A stretch of DNA of 64,000 nucleotides from Pseudomonadota bacterium. Its GTDB lineage: Bacteria; Pseudomonadota; Gammaproteobacteria; Steroidobacterales; Steroidobacteraceae. The stretch covers positions 62,001 to 126,000 of the forward strand of contig CAUJIK010000054.1 in NCBI GenBank assembly GCA_963205255.1. Reading direction: 5' to 3'. The position numbers and the translations under genes were made by a program. Under the pieces are notes generated by a model. The model was not told the origin of the DNA. It worked only from the letters and a program-made list of their open reading frames with translations, and made no database searches. The stretch's first letter is position 1; the number at the start of each line of letters is the position of its first letter. Shown piece by piece: positions 18,796 to 26,754 of this stretch.

Positions 18796-19635
18796 TCAAG
18801 TGTCGTCGCGGTATCTCCGCAGACGCACCACGATGTACATCATTCCGGCCGCCGCGACGAGCCCCAGCCAGACATCCGGGTTCGAAAGCCAGGCCGCGAC
18901 CTGCTCGCCCAGCGTGGCCAGCGCCGTCCTGCCATCCAGAGGCGCGAGCAGCCGGTAACCGATGAACCGGGCCACATAATTGGTGTTGAAGAACAGGTGT
19001 TCGGCCAGGATGGGCAACACCAGCGGCAGCGCCGCCATCATCAGCGGCGCGCGCCGCGCCAGCACCGAAGCCAGCATCAGGTAGGCGGCCACCGGCGCAT
19101 ACCACAGGATGGCAAACAGCAGGCCGACGAACAGGCGACCTTGCGCCCCGATCCACGCCTGGAAGAACCCGCCCACATTGGCAGACCCCACATCCATGCT
19201 CTGCAACGCGATGATCCCGGACCCGATCAGATGCGTGACCAGGGCCAGCAACCACGCGCCCAGCGGCACGATGACCAGGCCGACGGCGAACTTGGTCAGC
19301 ACCGTACGCGCGTCCGAAACCGGCAGCGACTTCCAGAACAGGATGCTGCGGTCCTTGCGCTCGGCATGCAGGCAATCCAGATGGTAAGCCCAGGTGGCAA
19401 AGGATGTGATCGCCCCGATGAACAGGAAGAAGAAGGCTGCCGAACCGAACACGATCATGTTCGGATTGGTTGCCAGCATCTGCTGGAACGGCCCGGCCTC
19501 GATCCTGAAGCGCCCGAACAGCGTGCCAAGCAGCAGCAGGCCCGCTCCTGCCAGCGGCGCCATCCACAACCCCTTGTGCTCCCAGAATTCGCGGCGCACC
19601 TGCACCATCGCCGCGCCGCTCCACCCGTTGTTCAT
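18796..19635 (-). CDS. ABC transporter permease (ABC-2 type)
   Basis: Integral membrane protein of 279 residues with about six hydrophobic segments (roughly 25-42, 65-85, 108-130, 155-178, 180-205 and 245-265). It is the membrane partner of the ATPase encoded directly upstream; their genes overlap by four bases (ATGA). The internal KDRSILFWKSLPVSD stretch between helices two and three is typical of ABC-2 permeases in GntR(YtrA)-controlled operons. The transported molecule is unknown; members of such operons respond to cell-envelope antibiotics in some bacteria, which is only a hint. Confidence 0.82.
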   Translation of the reverse strand: MNNGWSGAAMVQVRREFWEHKGLWMAPLAGAGLLLLGTLFGRFRIEAGPFQQMLATNPNMIVFGSAAFFFLFIGAITSFATWAYHLDCLHAERKDRSILFWKSLPVSDARTVLTKFAVGLVIVPLGAWLLALVTHLIGSGIIALQSMDVGSANVGGFFQAWIGAQGRLFVGLLFAILWYAPVAAYLMLASVLARRAPLMMAALPLVLPILAEHLFFNTNYVARFIGYRLLAPLDGRTALATLGEQVAAWLSNPDVWLGLVAAAGMMYIVVRLRRYRDDT

Positions 19636-20489
19636 GCGGCCTCCTGCTGCATGCGGGCGACGAACAGGTCCGCGATGGTCGGCGTCCCTACTTCACCCAG
19701 TGGCGCGAGCAGCGCGCGGTCCACGCCGTCGAAGAAGAACGCGGCGCGACCCAGCAGGTTGCGTTCGCTGAACGGCCTCAATGCGCGCGCCGCCGCGGCC
19801 TGCTCGGGCCGGACGATCAGCTGCGCGTAGCGCTCGCCCAGCTGGTCCACCGGCGAATCCAGCACGATCCGGCCCTGCTCGATGAACAGCACATCGGTGA
19901 GCAGGTGCTCGATCTCCTCCACCTGGTGCGTGGTCACGAGGATGGTGCGCTCCTCATCCATGTAGTCATTGAGCAGCGTGTCGTAGAAGCGCCGCCGCAC
20001 CAGAAGGTCCAGCCCCAGCGTGGGTTCGTCCAGCACCAGCAGCCGCGCACGGATGGCCAGCACCAGAGCCAGGTGCAGCTGCGTCACCATGCCTTTGGAA
20101 AGCTCCCGCACGCGGTGGCTCTTCTTCACATCGGTCGTGGCCAGGAAGCTCTCGGCCCGCTCGCGGTTGAACGAGGGATGCACGCCGGCCACGTAGTCGA
20201 GCGCATCGGCGACCCGCAGCCACTTGGGCAGTACGGCGGTATCGGCGATGAACGACACTTCGCGCATCAGCTCATCGCGCTGCAGCGTCGGGTCGCGCCC
20301 CAGCACCGAGAGCTGCCCCTGGTAGCGCGTGAGCCCCAGCAGCGCCTTGAGCACCGTGGTCTTGCCGGCGCCGTTGCGGCCGATGAGGCCCACGATGCGC
20401 CCCGGCCTGACCGCAAGGTCGATGCCGCGCACGGCTTCGTGGTTGCGATAGTGCTTGGTGAGGCCCCGCGCCTCGATGATCAGACTCAT
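19632..20489 (-). CDS. ABC transporter ATP-binding protein
   Basis: ATPase of 285 residues: Walker A GRNGAGKT at 37-44, a variant signature LSKGM, Walker B LLVLDEPT, and the His switch in VTTHQVEE. The last ~70 residues after the ATPase core are an extra C-terminal domain common in ABC-2 drug or lipid exporters. The start at 20489 overlaps the stop of the GntR gene by four bases; a longer frame upstream lies inside that gene and is rejected. It works with the permease encoded immediately downstream. Confidence 0.88.
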   Translation of the reverse strand: MSLIIEARGLTKHYRNHEAVRGIDLAVRPGRIVGLIGRNGAGKTTVLKALLGLTRYQGQLSVLGRDPTLQRDELMREVSFIADTAVLPKWLRVADALDYVAGVHPSFNRERAESFLATTDVKKSHRVRELSKGMVTQLHLALVLAIRARLLVLDEPTLGLDLLVRRRFYDTLLNDYMDEERTILVTTHQVEEIEHLLTDVLFIEQGRIVLDSPVDQLGERYAQLIVRPEQAAAARALRPFSERNLLGRAAFFFDGVDRALLAPLGEVGTPTIADLFVARMQQEAA

Positions 20490-20893
20490 GTTCTGGACTC
20501 CGTGCGCGTGGGCAGCGGCGGCGTGGCGTCGCCAGGCTCGGTGCTCAGCAGGGTCTCGGCCGACAGGCCCAGCCGCTGGATGGTTGCATGGATCCTGGGC
20601 CACTCATTGGCGAGGAAGCGCTCGCGCTCGTCCTTGAGCAGCGCCCCGCCGGCGCCCGGCGCGACGAACATGCCCAGGCCGCGGCGCTTCTCCACCAGCC
20701 CCTCGTCGGCGAGCTGCTGGTAGGCCTTGAGCACCGTGAGCGGATTGAGCCGGTATTCGGTCGCCACCTGGCGCACCGAAGGCAGGGCTTCACCCTCCTT
20801 CAGCACCCCCTCCAGCATCATCGCCACCACGCGGTCGCGCAGCTGGCGATAGATGGGTTGGGAGTCGTCCCATTTGGCGTCGATCGGGCTCAC
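20486..20893 (-). CDS. GntR-family regulator, YtrA type
   Basis: Short GntR regulator of 135 residues: a winged helix-turn-helix (about 10-80, with PSVRQVATEYRLNPLTVLKAY as its core) and only a ~45-residue helical tail, the hallmark of the YtrA subfamily. It probably represses its own operon, since the operon is headed by a 17-bp palindrome at 21390-21406. The start codon is GTG at 20893, overlapping the stop of the small upstream gene. The effector is unknown. Confidence 0.88.
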   Translation of the reverse strand: MSPIDAKWDDSQPIYRQLRDRVVAMMLEGVLKEGEALPSVRQVATEYRLNPLTVLKAYQQLADEGLVEKRRGLGMFVAPGAGGALLKDERERFLANEWPRIHATIQRLGLSAETLLSTEPGDATPPLPTRTESRT

Positions 20894-21108
20894 TTGCGCT
20901 CCAGCACTCCGAGACCGGCGCGCCTGGCGGCCGGGGCATCCATTATGTCCGCATGCGAGGCCGCGCTGGCGCGTTCGGCGCTGCCGCGCTCACCGCCTGG
21001 GCGCGTCTCGCCAGCCACCAGCGCCACTCCGAGCACCGCCAGCGCCCAGAAGATCCGTGGCAGCAGAAGTGCCATCTCCGATACCGATTGTTTCAATTTC
21101 AGCATCAT
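20890..21108 (-). CDS. Small membrane protein of the GntR/ABC operon (72 aa)
   Basis: Predicted 72-residue protein with one hydrophobic segment (about residues 13-33, ALLLPRIFWALAVLGVALVA) and a charged, disordered tail. The start at 21108 is preceded by a good GAGGAA site, and the stop overlaps the GntR start (GTGA), which argues for a real coupled gene. I do not recognise a family. Position between an operator-controlled leader and the regulator suggests a role with the ABC transporter, for example as an accessory membrane peptide, but this is inference. Confidence 0.6.
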   Translation of the reverse strand: MMLKLKQSVSEMALLLPRIFWALAVLGVALVAGETRPGGERGSAERASAASHADIMDAPAARRAGLGVLERK

Positions 21109-21148
21109 TGTGGATTCCTCGCGCTGCCAGTGTTCCGTAATTGCCTGT

Positions 21149-21331
21149 TCAGCCGCCGAAAAAGGCGCGAACCGGGGCAAACACCATGGCCATCACGGCG
21201 CGGCTGCCCGAGGCCTCTCCGGTCACGATGGAGAACGTGGCGGCCGAGACGGCGAACGTGGTGCCCAGAGCCAGCGCCACGGCGGTGGTGCGGGAGATCA
21301 CTTCCAGGACGGCTTCAGTACGGGTCTGCAT
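21149..21331 (-). CDS. Small membrane protein heading the GntR/ABC operon (60 aa)
   Basis: Predicted 60-residue protein starting at 21331, where GAGGAG sits seven bases before the ATG; a longer version from 21373 has no such site. It has one or two weakly hydrophobic segments (about 14-32 and 40-58) with a small-residue-rich composition. No family recognised. It is the first gene after the palindrome at 21390-21406 and is followed 40 bases later by the second small membrane protein. Confidence 0.55.
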   Translation of the reverse strand: MQTRTEAVLEVISRTTAVALALGTTFAVSAATFSIVTGEASGSRAVMAMVFAPVRAFFGG

Positions 21332-21389
21332 GGCTATGCTCCTCAAGGTGTCGTTGTGGAGGTTCGGGACCACCCCTATACCTCTATGG

Positions 21390-21406
21390 TGTAGTATTTA
21401 ACTACA
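21390..21406 (-). promoter_or_regulatory. Candidate operator of the YtrA-type GntR regulator
   Basis: Perfect inverted repeat TGTAGTATTTAACTACA (6-bp arms TGTAGT/ACTACA around a 5-bp spacer) lies 59 bases upstream of the first small gene, in a local AT-rich patch. YtrA-type regulators bind short palindromes in front of their own operon, so this is the likely autoregulatory site. Promoter elements nearby are not clear enough to assign. Confidence 0.65.
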
Positions 21407-21456
21407 ACACTAAACCAGAATCAACACCCTTTTGCGAAACGGCGGCTCTGCCCGCC

Positions 21457-21474
21457 ACTCCGGTCGACCGGAGT
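21457..21474 (+). promoter_or_regulatory. Perfect 18-bp palindrome upstream of mdh
   Basis: ACTCCGGTCGACCGGAGT is perfectly self-complementary and directly abuts a -10-like TAGAAT (21475-21480). The mdh start is 33 bases after the palindrome. It could be an operator inside the mdh promoter or simply a hairpin; nothing else in the window identifies the binding protein. Confidence 0.4.
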
Positions 21475-21507
21475 TAGAATGGCCGGCTTCATTACGCTGG
21501 AGTTCTG

Positions 21508-22485
21508 ATGAAAAAGCCCGTCACCGTCACCATCACAGGCAGCGCCGGCCAGATCGGCTATGCCCTCGCCTTCCGCGTTGCCTCCGGAGCGCTGCTGGGT
21601 CCGGACCAGCCCGTGAACCTGCACCTGCTGGAAATCACGCCGACGCTGCCGGCCCTCCAGGGTGTGGTGATGGAGCTCAACGACTGCGCCTTCCCGCTGC
21701 TCAACAAGGTCGTTGCCACCGATGACGCCAAAGTGGCGTTCAAGGACTCGCAGGTGGCGCTGCTGGTGGGTGCGCGGCCGCGCGGCCCCGGCATGGAGCG
21801 CAAGGACCTGCTGCTGGCCAATGCGCAGATCTTCAGCGCGCAGGGCAAGGCCATGAACGAAGTGGCCGACCGCAACATCAAGGTGCTGGTGGTGGGCAAC
21901 CCCGCCAACACGAACTCGCTGATCGCGCGCGCCAACGCGAAGGACCTCAACCCGCGCAACTTCACCGCGATGACGCGCCTGGATCACAACCGCGCGCTGT
22001 CGCAGCTGGCCGAGAAGACCGGCACACACACCACCGACGTGCGCAAGCTCACCATCTGGGGCAACCACTCCTCCACGCAGTACCCCGACCTGTCGCATGC
22101 CACCGTGGCCGGCAAGGCCGCGAAGTCGCTGGTGGACCAGAAGTGGATCGAGGACACCTTCATCCCCGTGGTGCAGCAGCGCGGCGCCGCCATCATCAAG
22201 GCGCGCGGCGCTTCCTCCGCCGCCTCGGCCGCGGCGGCGGCCATCGACCATGTGCATACCTGGGTGAAGGGCACGGCCGATGGCGACTGGGTGAGCATGG
22301 CCGTGCCGTCGGACGGCAGCTATGGCATTCCCGAGGGCGTGATCTATTCCTATCCGGTCACGACCAAGAACGGCGAATACTCCATCGTGCAGGGGCTCTC
22401 GATCGACGAGTTCAGCCGCAAGCGCATGGATGCCAGCCACGCCGAGCTGCTGGAAGAGCGCGACGGGGTCAAGGACCTGCTGTAA
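21508..22485 (+). CDS. mdh: NAD-dependent malate dehydrogenase
   Basis: Interconverts malate and oxaloacetate in the TCA cycle. At 325 residues it belongs to the cytosolic-type MDH group found in Xanthomonas, Burkholderia and others rather than to the 312-residue E. coli type. The nucleotide-binding loop is G11SAGQIG17, a substrate-binding Arg lies in the [15 protein letters not shown] block, and the catalytic His187 is in TIWGNHS. A CTGGAG site precedes the ATG. A perfect 18-bp palindrome and a TAGAAT lie upstream. Confidence 0.95.
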   Translation: MKKPVTVTITGSAGQIGYALAFRVASGALLGPDQPVNLHLLEITPTLPALQGVVMELNDCAFPLLNKVVATDDAKVAFKDSQVALLVGARPRGPGMERKDLLLANAQIFSAQGKAMNEVADRNIKVLVVGNPANTNSLIARANAKDLNPRNFTAMTRLDHNRALSQLAEKTGTHTTDVRKLTIWGNHSSTQYPDLSHATVAGKAAKSLVDQKWIEDTFIPVVQQRGAAIIKARGASSAASAAAAAIDHVHTWVKGTADGDWVSMAVPSDGSYGIPEGVIYSYPVTTKNGEYSIVQGLSIDEFSRKRMDASHAELLEERDGVKDLL

Positions 22486-22494
22486 GCGCCTGCG

Positions 22495-23235
22495 TTGGCC
22501 GGCAACCCACTTCGTGCGGCGGGGCGCGCGCTCAAGCTCGCGCTCCATGCCACAGCATCGCCAGCGCTGCTGTGGCGCCGCTATGTGATGCGCCGGCCCA
22601 TCGTCGGATCATTCGCCGGCGAGGTCGGCCTGCACGAGCGCTACTGGGAAAAACACCTGGGCGCCCAGACCGCGGGCTGGGCGCCCGTGGCGCTTTCCGA
22701 TGCCGTCGTCTATGAGGGCACGCCCTACCTGCTGCTGATGGAAATCATGCGCTGGCTGGACCCCGCGCCGGCGGATGTCTTCATGGACCTGGGTTGCGGC
22801 AAGGGGCGAGTGCTGGCCATGGCGATGCGCACGCGCGCCGGGCGGCTGGTGGGCGTGGAGCAGGATGCGGATTTCCTCGCGGCAGCGCAGCGCAATCTGC
22901 GGCGCGACCCGCCGGATGCCCGCGTCACGCTGCAACGCGCTCTGGCGCAATCCTGCAACTTCGATGATGTGACCATCCTGTTCCTGTTCAACCCCTTCGG
23001 AGCGGCAACGCTGCGCGAAGTGCTGGCAAGGGTGGAGGACAGCCTGCGACGCCATCCGCGCCGCCTGCGCATCGTCTACGTCAACCCGGTGCACGAAGGC
23101 GAACTGAAGGCCTGCGCATGGCTGCGGCATGTCGAGGCCTGGCCCAGCGACGCATTCCCCGAACACCCGTTCGTGCCACCGCCCGCGACGGTGGTTTCGA
23201 TGTGGGAATGCGCCGACCCGGCGCGCGCCGCCTAG
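22495..23235 (+). CDS. Class I SAM-dependent methyltransferase
   Basis: Predicted Rossmann-fold methyltransferase, 246 residues if translated from the TTG at 22495, nine bases after mdh. Motif I is FMDLGCGKGRVLAMA (about residues 95-109), followed by an acidic ribose-binding VGVEQDADF strand and a putative motif with FLFNPFG. The substrate is unknown. The start is uncertain because the TTG has no clear ribosome-binding site and the first ATG lies about 30 codons inside. The end overlaps the convergent lipoprotein gene by four bases. Confidence 0.75.
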   Translation: MAGNPLRAAGRALKLALHATASPALLWRRYVMRRPIVGSFAGEVGLHERYWEKHLGAQTAGWAPVALSDAVVYEGTPYLLLMEIMRWLDPAPADVFMDLGCGKGRVLAMAMRTRAGRLVGVEQDADFLAAAQRNLRRDPPDARVTLQRALAQSCNFDDVTILFLFNPFGAATLREVLARVEDSLRRHPRRLRIVYVNPVHEGELKACAWLRHVEAWPSDAFPEHPFVPPPATVVSMWECADPARAA

Positions 23236-23867
23236 GGGCTGAGCAGCCCCTCTTTTTCCAGTTGGGTCGCCGCCATCTGCGCCAGGGTGTGGATGAAGCG
23301 CTCCACCTTCGGCGGATTGGTGGTCTTGCTGGTGCCGCTCCAGATCAGCCGGTTCTGCTTCAGCGAATAGACCAGCGTCTCCACCGACACCACGGTGTCC
23401 ACTTCGACATCCGGCGCCCGTGCGCCGAAAGCCCAGGGCCAGGGCGTGCCCCAGCCATAGCCGAAGTACCCGCCCCAGTAGCTCCTGTAGGGCGGCCCCA
23501 GGCGATCGCCCGGCACCACGCGCAGCGACTGCTCGGTCTTCACCGGCCGCATCACCACCACGCCCTGCACACCGGCGCGCTCCAGCGCCGCGCGCGTTTC
23601 GGGCTCATTCGACGGCTCCGCCTCGGGCAACAGCACGTACATGGCGACGCCGTCCGCGCCGCGCGCGGTGATTTCCTGCGCCAGCACGTCCTCGGCCCTG
23701 CGCCGCGACGCCTGGTCCTGCATCATCACCACCGCGGCCACCTTGGCGCCGCGGAAATGCACGGGTTCGGCGGCCGGGTCCTTCCAGGTGGCGACATAGC
23801 CGGTGGTGCAGGCCGGCAGCACCACCACCGCCGCCACGAGCATTGCAGTCTTGATCAGCGCTTTCAT
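23232..23867 (-). CDS. Putative envelope lipoprotein of unknown function
   Basis: Lipoprotein of 211 residues: signal peptide with lipobox LPAC, Cys20. The start at 23867 is chosen for its GGAGGG site and for placing the signal peptide at the N-terminus. A Gly/Tyr/Trp-rich stretch (SYWGGYFGYGWGTPWPW) mid-protein is followed by a strand-rich VVSVETLVYSLKQNRLIWSG block, a pattern seen in small proteobacterial lipoproteins of undefined role. It is divergent from the DUF3313-like gene, with about 115 bases between them. Confidence 0.7.
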   Translation of the reverse strand: MKALIKTAMLVAAVVVLPACTTGYVATWKDPAAEPVHFRGAKVAAVVMMQDQASRRRAEDVLAQEITARGADGVAMYVLLPEAEPSNEPETRAALERAGVQGVVVMRPVKTEQSLRVVPGDRLGPPYRSYWGGYFGYGWGTPWPWAFGARAPDVEVDTVVSVETLVYSLKQNRLIWSGTSKTTNPPKVERFIHTLAQMAATQLEKEGLLSP

Positions 23868-23983
23868 GGGAACCCTCCACAGCCGCAATAGTCCCAGTTA
23901 CTGCAGCCTAACACTCATGCTGCACTGGACTTTGACCGCGCTGCGGCTCGATAGTTGCCACAGCATCGACGCAGGAGACTGCC

Positions 23984-24640
23984 ATGAACCCGTTTATCCG
24001 CACGCTGGCCCTGGCCACCGCTGCGCTCGCCCTGTTTGCCCCCCTTACCATTGCCACGGCCGCCGAAATCACCGACGACGGCCTGGAGCGCATCCAGGTG
24101 CGCGACATCGACCGGGCCTACAAGCGTCCCGGCGCAAGCCTTGCCGGATACGACCGCGTGCTGCTGAAGCCCGCGACCGTGGCATTCAGCAAGCGCTGGG
24201 ATCCGCGTGACTATGGCGGCACCGGCGGATTGCGCCCGAATGAAGTGGACAAGCTGCGCACCGACCTCGCAAGACTCGCCGACGACACCTTCCGCAGCGT
24301 GCTGGAGAAGGGCGGCTATGCCGTCGTCACCACGCCGGACGCCGGCGTGCTGGAGGTGGAACCGCACATCGTCGATCTCTACATCAACGCCCCTGACGTG
24401 ACCAGGTCGAACGTCCAGCACAGCTATGTGCTGAGCATGGGCGAGATGCGTCTCAACGCCACACTGCGCGACGCCGTGACCGGCACGGTGCTGTACCGCA
24501 CCTCCGACCGCAAGCGCGGCGCGGAGACCGGCCGCCTGGAGTGGGCCAACAGTGTGTGGAACCAGGCCGAGGCCGTGCGCATGCTTTCCAGCTGGGCAAC
24601 GCAGCTGAAGAAGGCGCTGGACACCGCGCGGGAACCGTAG
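23984..24640 (+). CDS. DUF3313-like exported protein
   Basis: Exported protein of 218 residues with a cleavable signal peptide (cleavage near residue 27, after TIATAA). The mature part begins with DGLERIQ and a YDRVLLKPATVAF strand, matching the DUF3313 pattern of small periplasmic or outer-membrane-associated proteins, although the family's usual lipobox Cys is absent. CAGGAG precedes the ATG. Function unknown. The next gene starts 30 bases downstream and may be co-transcribed. Confidence 0.68.
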   Translation: MNPFIRTLALATAALALFAPLTIATAAEITDDGLERIQVRDIDRAYKRPGASLAGYDRVLLKPATVAFSKRWDPRDYGGTGGLRPNEVDKLRTDLARLADDTFRSVLEKGGYAVVTTPDAGVLEVEPHIVDLYINAPDVTRSNVQHSYVLSMGEMRLNATLRDAVTGTVLYRTSDRKRGAETGRLEWANSVWNQAEAVRMLSSWATQLKKALDTAREP

Positions 24641-24670
24641 CCCGCGCCCCGGCGCAGCCGCGATTGCCTC

Positions 24671-25489
24671 ATGCGGTGGCTGTGCCACATGGTGCTGTGC
24701 ACCCTCGTCACCGGCATCGCCGCGGCGGCGCCGCGGCCGCATCTGGCGCCCGCCGAATCGGTGAACTATGTGTTCGCCAGCGAGCTGGGCTCGGGCATCT
24801 ATGACCTGAACGGCCGCAGTCTGCAGGTGTATCGCCTGCGCCCGCGGCACAACTGGCGCGAAGCCACGCCTGGCAGCCCCGGCCTGCGCTTCGTGGTTCC
24901 CGTCACCGTGGGCTTCTTCGATTTCAGTCCGCTGGACATTCCCGGAGAAGGCCTGCCGCGGCGCATCGACAGCCTCAGCATCATGCCCGGCATCGAAGTG
25001 GATGTGCTGCTGAAGGACGACTGGGTCATGACGCCGTGGGTGCGTGCCGGAGTGAATCTGGCCGAAGGCGCCAGCGGCGCGCTCTACAGCATCGGCATGG
25101 GCTTCGGGAGGGAGCGCCTGTGGCGGGGCCGTGTGCTGCGCCAGCGCCATGAACTGGCCGTCGCCGGCGTGGCCTTTCGCGCGTCCCTTCCCGGCGACCG
25201 CTTCGTGCGCCTGCGGCAGGCAGCCGAAATGCATTATGGCAGTGGTCTGTCGTGGCGGGGACGGGAACTGGAATACATCCCCTATGCGCTGTTCGACATC
25301 CTGATAGATCCGCCAGCCGTTCCGCTGACCGATGGCTCGAAGGAGCCGCTGCGCATGGAGCTGGGCATGATGCTGGGAACCCGGCCGGGGTTGCGCCTGT
25401 GGCGGCTGCCCGTGCCGCGGCTGGGGTTGGGCTACCGGTTCGCGGGGCAGCTCTCCGGCTGGCACATCGCCATCGGCACACAGTTCTAA
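24671..25489 (+). CDS. Putative outer-membrane beta-barrel protein
   Basis: Unassigned exported protein of 272 residues. A short signal peptide ends near residue 20 (GIAAAAPRP). The rest alternates hydrophobic and polar residues in short strands separated by turns and ends in an aromatic residue (AIGTQF), the pattern of outer-membrane barrels. Motifs such as MPGIEVDVLLKDDWVMTPWVRAG look like barrel strands near residues 100-120. I recognise no family. It is preceded closely by the DUF3313-like gene, also envelope-directed. Confidence 0.55.
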   Translation: MRWLCHMVLCTLVTGIAAAAPRPHLAPAESVNYVFASELGSGIYDLNGRSLQVYRLRPRHNWREATPGSPGLRFVVPVTVGFFDFSPLDIPGEGLPRRIDSLSIMPGIEVDVLLKDDWVMTPWVRAGVNLAEGASGALYSIGMGFGRERLWRGRVLRQRHELAVAGVAFRASLPGDRFVRLRQAAEMHYGSGLSWRGRELEYIPYALFDILIDPPAVPLTDGSKEPLRMELGMMLGTRPGLRLWRLPVPRLGLGYRFAGQLSGWHIAIGTQF

Positions 25490-25539
25490 TCACGGGACGA
25501 CCCGGGTACCGTAGGACCCACCTCAGCCGGAAGATCATC

Positions 25540-26712
25540 ATGTCCCAGACTCCCGACGCGCGCACCGCTTCCGCACCCGCCAGTTCCACTGCCGACGCCG
25601 CGCCGCGGATGCCGGCCCGCTACGACCATGTGGGCAGCCTGCTGCGCCCGGCCTTCCTGCTGCAGGCCCGCCAGCGCTTCGCCGATGGCGGCATCAGCGC
25701 CGCCGAACTGCGCCAGATCGAGGACCGCGCCATCCGCGAGGCGGTGCGCTTCCAGCAGGAGGTGGGCCTCAGGAGCATCACCGATGGCGAATACCGGCGC
25801 GGCTGTTTCCACATCGACTTCCTCGACCAGCTCGACGGCGTCGACACCACGCAGCCGCGCATCATCGTCAAGCCCGATGGCAGCGAAGTACTGCAGCCGC
25901 CGATGATCCGCGTGAGTGGCAAGGTGCGCCACGCGCGCAACATCCAGGTGGAGGATCTGCGCTTCCTGCGGGGATGCCTGTGCGAGGGTTGCCGCGCCAA
26001 GGTCTCCATCCCCTCGCCCACCATGCTGCACTTTCGCGGTGGTCGCGAAGGCATCAGCCGCGACGCCTATCCGCAGCTCGAGCCGGCCTTCTACGAGGAT
26101 GTGGCGCGCGCCTATGGCGACGAGCTGCATGCGCTGCATGCGGCCGGCTGCGACTACGTGCAGCTGGACGACACCAATCTCGCCTACCTGTGCGATCCGC
26201 AGATGCGTGAAGCCGCGCGCGGGCGCGGCGACGACCCGGACGAGCTGACGCACCGCTACGCGGACTTCGTCAACCGGGTGGTGGCGCACCGGCCGCCCGG
26301 CATGCTGCTCGCCATGCACCTGTGCCGCGGCAACTTCCGCAGCACCTTTGCCGCCAGCGGCGACTATGAGCCCGTGGCCGAGGCATTGCTGTCGCAGATG
26401 CATATCGACGCCTACTTCATGGAGTACGACGACGAGCGCAGCGGCGGCTTCGCACCGCTGCGCTTCCTTCCCAGGGGCAAGATCGCGGTGCTGGGCCTGA
26501 TTTCCACCAAGACCGGCCAGATGGAGAACATCGACGATGTGAAGCGCCGCATCGACGAGGCGGCACGCTACGCGCCGCTGGAACAACTGGCGCTGTCTCC
26601 GCAATGCGGCTTTGCCAGTGACGCCGAAGGCAACCGCATCACCTGGGACGACCAGCGCCGCAAGCTGGAACTGGTGATACGCATCGCCGATGAGGTGTGG
26701 GGCGGCAAGTGA
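25540..26712 (+). CDS. Cobalamin-independent methionine synthase-like protein (MetE C-terminal domain, YxjG type)
   Basis: TIM-barrel protein of 390 residues resembling only the catalytic C-terminal half of MetE. The full zinc set is present: His260 and Cys262 (MHLCRGNFR), Glu295 (FMEYDDE) and Cys356 (SPQCGFAS). Members of this shorter group transfer methyl groups to thiols, but their methyl donor is often not methyltetrahydrofolate triglutamate, so methionine synthesis should not be assumed. The first ~25 residues are Ala/Ser/Pro-rich and probably disordered. The start at 25540 is the first Met before the conserved YDHVGSLLRP block. Confidence 0.85.
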   Translation: MSQTPDARTASAPASSTADAAPRMPARYDHVGSLLRPAFLLQARQRFADGGISAAELRQIEDRAIREAVRFQQEVGLRSITDGEYRRGCFHIDFLDQLDGVDTTQPRIIVKPDGSEVLQPPMIRVSGKVRHARNIQVEDLRFLRGCLCEGCRAKVSIPSPTMLHFRGGREGISRDAYPQLEPAFYEDVARAYGDELHALHAAGCDYVQLDDTNLAYLCDPQMREAARGRGDDPDELTHRYADFVNRVVAHRPPGMLLAMHLCRGNFRSTFAASGDYEPVAEALLSQMHIDAYFMEYDDERSGGFAPLRFLPRGKIAVLGLISTKTGQMENIDDVKRRIDEAARYAPLEQLALSPQCGFASDAEGNRITWDDQRRKLELVIRIADEVWGGK

Positions 26713-26754
26713 TCGCGGTGCGCATGTGAGCCCGGTGCAAGCCAACCTTCACGC

